DNA of 64,000 nucleotides from Clonostachys chloroleuca. Taxonomy: Eukaryota; Ascomycota; Sordariomycetes; Hypocreales; Bionectriaceae. The notes below the pieces were generated by a model. It was not told the origin of the DNA, did not search any database, and saw only the letters and a list, made by a program, of their open reading frames with translations. A program made the translations under genes and the position numbers. Below are positions 56,619 through 64,000 of this stretch, one piece after another. The stretch covers positions 13,020,001-13,084,000 of the forward strand of contig JBANAY010000003.1 in NCBI GenBank assembly GCA_037952775.1, in the 5' to 3' direction. Position 1 is the first letter of the stretch, and every line of letters begins with the position of its first letter.

Positions 56619-58478
56619 ATGCTATTCTATATCAGTGGCAGCCTACACCTTGCAGTTGGCATTTCAATCTGCGCCACTGTCTATTTTGTAGTGCGGCTGG
56701 TGCCGCATCGTCGAATTCACTCTAAACTTGTACGGATACAGGGTGCCTTCCCCCTTCCTCTTTATACACTAGCCTGGTCCGCCCCATGCGCCATTTTGGG
56801 AACACCTAAAGGTCCTGGGCTCGTACACGCAAAGGCTACCGTCTGCTGGCTATGTACACCATGCAGTAACGCCGATGAAACAGGATTTTAGTCTCCCTGA
56901 TATATTTTATCTCGATCTGTGGCCGCTTGGTCCTTGCATGCTCCTCCTGAGTAGCCCCGATGCAGCGACCATCCCCACCACTGCGAGTAACTTCCCTATG
57001 CCGGACGTCGTGACAGAGTCTTTCAAGGGCAATGTCGGAACGAGCCTCATCGAGGTGACCAATGGCCCATTATGGAAACATCTTATGCAACAGCTGACCC
57101 CTGGGCTGACCCCTACTGCCCTCAAGACGCATTGCCATGACATCGTCTATCACGCCAGAGCACTCCATGAGCGTCTGCAGCAGTATAGGCATAGAGCACA
57201 GACTGTCGATATGCAGCTCGAGCCAAGAAAATATCCATTTCAGGTCCTGGCTACAGTCTGCTTCGGCGAGAGCCTTAGCGAGCAGGCATATAAGGACACG
57301 ACACGTATGGTCGACCTCATGCTGACTAAGAACAGCGCCGGTGCTCTCCTCAACCCACTGGTAAGGTGCCGCTGGAGAAGGGAAATGGATAAAAGTCTGG
57401 TTAGGCTTGAAGGCGAGATAGAAGCGCGTATATGCGCCCGCTACACAGTGCTCCAAGAGCAAAAGGGAGAAACCGCTACAGCAATGGCGCCTACGCTGCT
57501 TGGTAGGATGCTTTTGCCCCGAGTGAAGGAGCGATTACCAATAGACAGCAACTATATGAAGCTCGTCTTGGAAAAGTAAGCGCACATTCAGCCGCAGTGG
57601 CGTATACCAACAATATACCGTAAAGGTACTAATGATAGCTGCAGCGCCAAAGGTTTTATTGTTGCTAGCTATGGTACTACCACGGACACTTCCACCGTAT
57701 AGCTCTTCTAACCCAACCTCCCCCCCGGTTGAATCACATGCTAAAGCAGCTCATGATACAGTATATATGGATGCTTCTTAGCGTGTTCCCAGACGTCGTC
57801 CGAAAGCTGCGCGAGGAGCATGATCGGATATTCGACATTGATTTCGACCGAACGTTCGAACTATTGCATAAAAACCCCAGCCTGCTCAACAACCTTCCAT
57901 ACACCACTGCGGTCATTCATGAGACGTTGCGTTTATTTCCCATTGGGATGGTCGCACGCCAGGCACCCCCTAAGCTGTAAATTGCCCGTTCTGATTTGCT
58001 TGCTATGTCAAAACATGTTTGTTCTTCTATTTGCTAGTAATGCTAATGGCTTATTAGGAGAATGCTTGAGCACAAGGGGACTAGATATCCGCTCCTGAAA
58101 AATCATCTTCTTGGCATTATGACCCAATCGATACACTACGACCCCGAAGTCTTGGAGGATCCCAAGCGCTTCTAGCCTGACCGCTTCCTCAACGCAGACC
58201 GACCTATGCCCCGAAACGCCTACCGCCCCTTCGAGAGGGGAGTATGAGCCTGCATCGGTCCATCTCTGGCCATGGACGAGAGGAAGATCTCACTTGTTAT
58301 GATATCGCGCTGGCTCGACTTTGAACTTGTTGACCACCAACCCGCCAAGGAGCCTCTCTTCACCCACACTGACCTGGACATGAAGCTAGGAAAGCATGCA
58401 TTCCAGGTCCACGCCTTTACTGCTATGCCTGCAGGCTCAGTAAAGATGAGGGTCAGGCATGCAGGCCAGCGGAGGTAG
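56619..58478 (+). pseudogene. Cytochrome P450 pseudogene
   Basis: The ATG at 56619 opens a membrane anchor (LHLAVGISICATVYFVVRLV). After a frame change the frame reads DIFYLDLWPLGPCMLLLSSP, PMPDVVTESFKGNVGTSLIE, GPLWKHLMQQLTPGLTPTAL (the W-x3-R-type helix C region) and long helical segments. The I-helix region is poorly preserved near 57600-57720. HETLRLFPIG is the ExxR motif of helix K. An intron (GTAAAT...TTAG, about 57977-58058) is followed by a stop in KRF*PDRFLN and the heme loop FERGV*ACIGPSLA, where the Cys ligand is kept but a TGA interrupts. The C-terminus HTDLDMKLGKHAFQVHAFTA completes the fold. At least two stops and several frame changes. Subfamily not assigned. Confidence 0.8.
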
Positions 58479-58499
58479 GCTATCATTCAGGGACCAAAG

Positions 58500-58835
58500 T
58501 ACTCGTCCCGTACCAATCAGCGACGAATCACCTCGGATCACTCGTGAGCCACGGCGATCCGACAGATATATATACAAACAGTCATTACCTTAGATAGATA
58601 TACTCGCCAGCTGGCAATAACACTACAGTCTCTTACCTACATTCTCTAACTCTTTTAACTAGCGACTATGCGACGACCTCGTCATATGATCTCCCTGACC
58701 AACGGTAGAATAAGCAAAGACCCAACGACTCTATCTAGCTACACTGTAATCCGGTAACCCGATAGTAACCAGCTCGTCACAATTGAGCGATCCGCGCGAG
58801 CTGCGCCCTAACGTGTGCGTCACGACGCTACAGGA
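58500..58835. mobile_element. LTR-like fragment downstream of the P450
   Basis: A non-coding block with the GGATCACTCGTGAGCCACGG motif, a TATATATATAC box and the TGATCTCCCTGACCAACGGT motif also seen near 2526. It continues to GTCACAATTGAGCGATCCGCG, which could be an LTR end followed by a primer-binding-type region. Interpreted as a solo or partial Gypsy-type LTR. Confidence 0.5.
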
Positions 58836-59099
58836 AAATTGGCATGGGCAAGCCACATAAATCCTTACAGTTAGAGCAAAGCATAGCATCAGAAAGGGAG
58901 TTTCTGCTAGCCGTCAGCCCCGCATAGGCGCACACCAACACCAGAAAGTCGAGAACAACCCTATAAAAGGACATTAGTAATATGCCTCCTAAAAAGCAGA
59001 GCAAAGAGGAGTTAAACCTGAAATCTTGGCACAAGTTTGAATCATCAGTATTACGTACACTAGGGAGGTCTTTTCGACCTAGTGCGTATAGCATCTGCT

Positions 59100-61030
59100 T
59101 CGTGCACTCCCTATAAATTACCCAGGCTCTAGAGCTTATCTGAGACCGGAGATTGGTGGAGTTGCTGTGTGCAATGATGTATGGGGAACGGCGGTGGGCC
59201 TGTAAAATGAGTCACGTAGTATGAATGAGCTCGGAAAGTCTGGCCAATGAACAAAGCGAGCCGCCTCGGGAAAACATTCGCTTAGTGGAGCTGATGCCTA
59301 CTATAATGAAGTATGGTCCCAGTACCAGGCCACCCCCAAGTTCAGAAATAGTCCCTCGGATACGGGAGCAGACGAGCAGTGATTCTCAGCTCCAAGGTAG
59401 GTATAGTATATTTAAGCCCTACCCCATGTACTCTCTTACCCTTATACTAAAAATGCATAGAAGGTATATAAAAAAGAGCTCCATGGTTACTACAGCAATA
59501 TTAACTATTCAAAAGCTCTATCTTACTTACTATTCTTATACCTTTCATCCTTGTTTCAAGCCTAATTACTTTATTCTTAATGTAATCCACTATTATTTAT
59601 AAATCAAGGTCTGTCTTAAAGCACGCTGAAGTATTATCTGCCCCTTTTACCTAATCCTTCCCACCAAGGCTTAAGGATGGTGTCATTGGTAGTAAGAAGG
59701 TAATTAGTACTAGTCCAGCTGTTATTGTACTTGTTTAATATGATTTTTTTCTCTTAGAAGAATTTGTGGATAGACTTTTCTACACCTAGTTCTAAGCTGT
59801 TTTCTAGTCTATTTATGAGCCATAGCCCTTGCCAGATATGCAATACAAGACCGCTAAATGCAACTAGCCAGAATTTAGCACCTTGGCAATATATGCAAGT
59901 ATGCAAAATACTACTAATTATCTTAATATCTCTATATTAGAAAGAAGGCACTAGAGTGTGAGGATACGAGTAAATACACCTGAATTAATTCTATATAAAG
60001 CAGCAATGCTTATGCACTTTATTGATATGGTTAAAGTTCTCAATATAACATCAGCTTGGATCATGATAAATATGAAAGATGAAGATGACTGGCCCCTGAG
60101 CTGAATATATGTAGTAGGCTGGATTAATCCTGAACTTCCGCTCGCCATGATTGTGAAGCTCTTGATGATCTACAATAATTATCGAGCCAGTGGTAAGAGC
60201 AGCTATAGAGCTATTAAGATTCTACTCTATTTGTGTCAAAATGTATAATCTTAAGGCTGAGAATGGGATATAGACCTTAAGTCTATCCTCTACTATTACT
60301 TAAGTCCAGGAAGTTTTTAAATCTCATAATGTCGCGCTTCAAAGACACTGGGCAACCATGAGAAATAAGGATGGCACTGAATTGTTTAACGTCACCGTGA
60401 CGCAAGGCCGAGGTATATAAACTCTTGATAAAGTGCATAATGGCGTCTTAAGAAGTTGAAAATTGAAAATTAGGAAACTAATAATTGTTGAAAGTTCTTA
60501 TGGGTAGTAGGTGACAGGTAATGTTTTATAGTTAAACCGGATAGGTGGGGAATAGATATAGCTTATATACTTATTGCATTTGGGTAAATTACTGAGACAC
60601 TGTCAGCTCGTAAAATCGAGCGAATGAGAGAATGGTTATCTCTGACAAGCTTCATTTTTCTCAGCCTTAATATAGATCTACCTGGCTCTCTAGTGCTTAC
60701 AGGAGATTGTCTACTTTGGGAAGTGGGTAGTAATTGCCGAGATCTACTAACCTCTTCACCAACTGCACAGCGATTCCATTGCGCCACGATAATGCTGAGC
60801 CAGCTAATAATCCCAGCGGGAGGTGTAATCTCAGTCTCGGACTTTGGCCATTCATATTAATCGCTAGGAGATAAGCAGTAGAAGCACTGTCCAATAGCGT
60901 TGACTGTTTCACGGTTGTCAGATTGCCGCATGACTGGGAGCTAATGAACGCCTTACCTTGAAATAGAGTAGGTTAAAATAACAAAACATAACACTGGGTC
61001 CCCGATTTACTGTAAATGAAGCAAATAAAG
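59100..61030. other. AT-rich degenerate region
   Basis: Nearly 2 kb without supported genes. 59400-60560 is strongly AT-rich with TpA-rich sequence and frequent stops in all frames, as expected of RIP-degraded repeat DNA. No parent element is recognisable by eye. Confidence 0.45.
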
Positions 61031-61038
61031 ATATATAA
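61031..61038 (+). promoter_or_regulatory. TATA box of the GPI-protein gene
   Basis: ATATATAAGG about 185 bp upstream of the ATG at 61219, with a C/A-rich leader between. Confidence 0.45.
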
Positions 61039-61218
61039 GGGCAGGAGAGATCGCGGTGTAGTGTCAGGCTTATCTCAACAAGCAACACAAGCGACCTCTC
61101 TAATTGAAGAACTTCAAAAACACCCCAACATTCTACATCTTCAGCAGTTCAAACTCATCCACTCAGCTCACCCATTTCCTCCATTTTAAAAGACCCTAAC
61201 CCGATTAACTTCAAAAGG

Positions 61219-61857
61219 ATGCGTATCAACAGTTTCCTGGTTGAAATTGCAGCTCTTCTGGCAGCTGCTATTCCTGCGGACGCTGCTCGCGCCAGTAGCA
61301 GCACATTCGTGGAGAAGAAGGCTACCTCTACTGTCTTCATTCCACCTGCTAGCACGGGCAAGGGTGCCCTGTACGCCTCCATCCTCACCGAATCCGCATC
61401 CACGACGCAATATCTGCTCGGCTGCGAGGCCAACTGGAGCGCTCCCGGAAGTTGCAATGGCGATTTCAAGGGCGTCACCCTTACTAAAGGGCCTTCAGCG
61501 GTCTACGTCGCCCTCGCTGGCACTACCTATGACTGCACTCTCAACTCCAACAATACCGTTTGCGCCACGAAGACGGCTAGCAGCGGTCAACCATCGACCA
61601 CCACTATTACCGAGGCCAGCAAGTGGATGACTCCTATCACGGTTGTGGACACTCGTGTGAAGGTCTGTAGGATGACGAAGAGAAAGAACAAGCCATCTAC
61701 GACATCGTGCTCTGTACGGGCCATTAACGCTAAGGTCGCGGAGGACAGCGGTGACACCGATGAAAGCGCCGCTCTAGCCCTTCACGGGCAGAACACCGGC
61801 ATTGCCGCAGTAGCTGTTGCTCTGGCCACCTATGTTGGAACTACTCTTCTTTTTTAG
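61219..61857 (+). CDS. GPI-anchored cell-wall/secreted protein
   Basis: A single ATG-started frame of 212 codons. The signal peptide is residues 1-22 (FLVEIAALLAAAIPADAARA). The mature region is Ser/Thr-rich with five to six cysteines (GCEANWSAPGSCNG, DCTLNSNNTVC, KVCRMTK, SCSVRA), N-glycosylation sequons (NWS; NNT) and paired repeats of TT. A small-residue, Gly-rich stretch precedes the C-terminal hydrophobic tail IAAVAVALATYVGTTLLF, which fits a GPI signal. The GCEANWSxPGSC...TYDCT pattern resembles a widespread fungal family of short GPI proteins of unknown function. The frame is intact, codon use is biased to C-ending codons, and a TATA box is present, so it is likely functional. Confidence 0.8.
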   Translation: MRINSFLVEIAALLAAAIPADAARASSSTFVEKKATSTVFIPPASTGKGALYASILTESASTTQYLLGCEANWSAPGSCNGDFKGVTLTKGPSAVYVALAGTTYDCTLNSNNTVCATKTASSGQPSTTTITEASKWMTPITVVDTRVKVCRMTKRKNKPSTTSCSVRAINAKVAEDSGDTDESAALALHGQNTGIAAVAVALATYVGTTLLF

Positions 61858-61899
61858 GAAAAGATGTTACTCTAGAAGAAGATGTTAATGAATTGATTG

Positions 61900-62740
61900 G
61901 GTGTTATGCAATTGTGATGAGGATGAACCCACTGCGATAAATATAGACCCCAAGATGTATACGAGGATAGGTCTAGGGCTTATTACTGGGGAGATTAAGA
62001 GCGCACAGGGTAAGTTCGGTTGGGTGGCCTAGCCCACAATAAAGATTTGCTGTTAGATAAATAAATGGCCGGGCTCTAGACCTCTACGAAAATAATTTTT
62101 GCTTTTGTTAATATTTTATTCTGGGATCGTGAATACGCTGTGTTATTCTACGGCTAGTTTGGCTCGTCTGAAGACCAGGATGGCCTCATTCAACTGATCA
62201 AATGCGGAAGTGCCTGCCAAAACAATAAAACACACCAGATTCCTTGCGATTGTTGCCTTCATCTTGGTAGTTTGTATGTGTTGAATTTCTTGGCCGAGGC
62301 TGCTGTCCAGCCACACTCTTCTGTAGGGTACAGCTGTGGTGTTGGCTGGTTGAATTTCCTTGACGGCACTCACTATTTCCAAGTTAAATAAATATTACTT
62401 TGCCTTCTGAGAATTGCTAAGAAGAGGTACTAGTTCACTCTGATGGAACTTCGTTTTAACAAGAAACATAATGTGACTTATTCAAGGGTCTGAATTTTCC
62501 TTGGCATGTCCTGCCACGGCCTTTGAGCATCACTCTATTATATATAAAAAGGTAACGTATGCCAGCGTTCGCTGAACAAGAATTGGATTTCACCAAGCCA
62601 TCATCTTGAAACTGGAGAAACTCAAAAATGGAAAATCTACGAATGGTGATCTTCCCAGTGATTTCAGTTTTCTTCTAGTAAGGCTGCTCTCCTAGGATAT
62701 ATACGAAAGATGGTTAGTCAATGATGTTGAAGAATGGATG
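61900..62740. other. Intergenic region
   Basis: No supported gene. A 39-codon minus-strand frame near 62143-62262 begins with a signal-peptide-like MKATIARNLVCFIVLAGTSA but has nothing further to support it. Confidence 0.35.
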
Positions 62741-62750
62741 TTGAGACTTA

Positions 62751-63155
62751 CTAATTGCCTTGAGGGGAGTAGCGGGCGACGACCCAAGTACCACAGTTGC
62801 CGGTAGCCTTGGCCATACCGAGCTTGGTGGTCTTCTTCCAAACAACTTGAGCTGTTGACTGGATCAGATACGACTGTCCAACATACGGATGGAGAGGATC
62901 ATTTTGGGCAATTGCTTACTGTAGTGGCTGTAGTTGGTCTCATCAATCACACCTCCAGTGTAATCAATCTTCTCGGAGTTGAAGGCGTTGACGGCGTTGA
63001 AGAAGGGATTGTCGGAGTCAGACTGCATATAAAGGTTCTCACCCATCAGATTGCACCAACTTTCCGATGGAAGCCAGGTGATCAGCCCATGACTAGACAT
63101 CAGATGCGAGATCTGCGTCCCAGACAAGACATACTGTTGAGTTGGTCGACCTTAT
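62751..63155 (-). pseudogene. CAP/PR-1-like secreted protein, C-terminal part, decayed
   Basis: Read on the minus strand: LVWDADLASDV, then TAG where Gln is expected, SWADHLASIGKLV, a frame change, GENLYMQSDSDNPFFNAVNA, FNSEKIDYTGGVIDETNYSHY. An intron (GTAAGC...CAACAG, about 62913-62847) splits the conserved HYT-QVVWKKTTKLGMAKA motif, followed by GNCGTWVVARYSPQGN and a natural stop at 62751. GENLY, H-[FY]-T-Q-[VL]-VW and the C-G-x-W-V/Y-V-A-R-Y-x-P-x-GN terminus define the CAP (SCP/PR-1) superfamily of extracellular proteins. The signal peptide and first part of the domain are not found. One stop and one frameshift make it a pseudogene. Confidence 0.75.
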
Positions 63156-63169
63156 TTCGCTGGATATGA

Positions 63170-64000
63170 CATGGCCAGTAGTAAAATCAGGTGCGAAAAC
63201 AATTTGCTTTGTAAGGACTTTAACCACATAATGTTGTTGCTGTTGCTGCTCGATATCGAGCATGTGTGGGCATGGATGAAGGCTTGGATTCAGAGGCGTT
63301 ATGTGAAGAGGCTGACCGGCTGTATGTTGTATGAAGCTATCATAAAGGCATGGGAAGTGGTTCCTAAGGGGTTCCTCTTAAAATTGGTTAATTCCATGCC
63401 AAGACGCTAGCGCAAGTTATCCGGGCACAAGGAGGATATACATTGTACTGAAGATACCTCTGACCCTGTTTCCTTGTGTACTCCCGGTCTCCACCCAGTC
63501 TCTGTTCCAACCCCCTGTTAAAAGGGGCGTCACCATGTGGGAGGAACAAACAAGGGTTGGAGTTTAAACAGGTCGGCCTGGCGACCCCGCACATCCTCTG
63601 ATTACAGGTCTGTCACTCATTTCGTAATTTTTCAGTTTCTTTGTACACTTATCCATGATCATTCCTCCTTCTCCAACGACCAAGTTTAATATTCATCTAC
63701 AGAATGATACACCAGTAATCATGGTCTAAACTCACTGTAAGGGGCCGAGAATTAGAATAATTTTGTATGCTGTTTGTGATATTATCCGGCCTGCAAGTTT
63801 AGTTCAGCAGAAAATTATCTGCATCAAAACTGACTGATAGAATTGATAAGCCAAAGTCAAAAACGCTGGAATTTGACTACACTTTTCGACCGCGGTAAGC
63901 AGTCAAATTTAGTACAAACACTTGGTTTTAGACACTAGTCTGCTCTATAACAATTGGCATTTGTTTGCTCTAACTTTATATACTTATTTAACACTTGGTG
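63170..64000. other. Window end, no gene recognised
   Basis: Short frames only; the terminal 250 bp are AT-rich. The N-terminal exon of the CAP pseudogene might have lain here but I cannot see it. Confidence 0.35.

Noticed and set aside
58828..59094. 88-codon minus-strand frame with one hydrophobic segment
   Set aside because: No recognisable homology and it lies at the edge of an LTR-like block.
62143..62262. 39-codon frame with signal-peptide-like start
   Set aside because: Too short, no cysteines after the signal region and no continuing exon.
1..64000. tRNA, rRNA or CRISPR features
   Set aside because: No cloverleaf or rRNA sequence recognised; GGGTTCGAGGCC near 10550 lacks the rest of a tRNA. 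CRISPR arrays are not expected in a fungal genome and none was seen.

Overview
This window is nuclear DNA of a filamentous ascomycete (Pezizomycotina; an Eurotiomycete such as Aspergillus or Penicillium would fit, but species is not determined). The signs are short 50-75 nt introns with GT...CTAAC/CTAAT...AG signals, fungal NOD-like receptors with PNP_UDP and NACHT domains, a HET-domain gene, a DUF3435 tyrosine-recombinase remnant, ACS-type MFS transporters and Kex2-type secreted precursors. It looks like an accessory, gene-poor compartment. A few intact genes sit among many truncated, frameshifted or stop-interrupted copies, transposon debris and AT-rich stretches.

Layout. 0-9.3 kb: two members of an unknown protein family (330-743, 3187-3426), a two-exon Kex2-type cysteine-rich secreted peptide (1794-2173), an orphan ankyrin array (about 4600-4985), a dead isochorismatase-like gene (about 8030-8690) and an intact EthD-domain gene (8903-9262). 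9.8-15.3 kb: an MFS gene cut off at the edge of a 2.8 kb segment (about 10352-13111). That segment recurs inverted at about 53158-56050 and each copy carries a decayed short-chain dehydrogenase (SDR). A monocarboxylate-transporter remnant and a hAT/MITE-like element containing an LTR-like insertion follow. 15.7-20.7 kb: a small secreted protein, a dead C-factor-type SDR and a decayed PNP-NACHT-ankyrin receptor. 21-25.8 kb: a membrane protein running into a Ser/Thr-rich GPI-type protein, then a GC-rich MFS transporter with one 1-nt frameshift. 26.6-31 kb: a fragment of a Trf4/Cid14-type nucleotidyltransferase, a 42-nt A tract, a piggyBac-type transposase pseudogene and an intact five-exon membrane protein. 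32.9-38.3 kb: a LaeA-like methyltransferase remnant, a membrane-protein C-terminus, a frameshifted HET gene and a truncated SDR. 39.2-41.2 kb: a DUF3435/C2H2 recombinase-like remnant and the tail of a fructosyl-amino-acid-oxidase-like enzyme. 43.6-47.5 kb: an ECL1-type zinc protein and a second decayed PNP-NACHT receptor. 49-53.2 kb: a Helitron-type N-terminal gene with a divergent companion gene. 56.6-58.5 kb: a P450 pseudogene and an LTR fragment. 61.2-63.2 kb: a GPI-anchored secreted protein and a CAP/PR-1 pseudogene.

How it hangs together. The recurrent theme is self/non-self recognition machinery (two PNP-NACHT receptors, ankyrin debris, one HET gene) mixed with mobile-element genes (DUF3435, Helitron, piggyBac, hAT-like, LTRs). 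Changes consistent with RIP (repeat-induced point mutation; C:G to T:A, often CpA to TpA) are visible between the two copies of the inverted duplication, and compatible CAG-to-TAG or TGG-to-TAG stops occur in the receptors. Genes most likely to be functional are the cysteine-rich peptide, EthD protein, small secreted protein at 15.7 kb, 4-TM protein at 21 kb, five-exon membrane protein at 30 kb, ECL1-like protein and GPI protein at 61 kb. The MFS gene at 24 kb is one nucleotide from intact.
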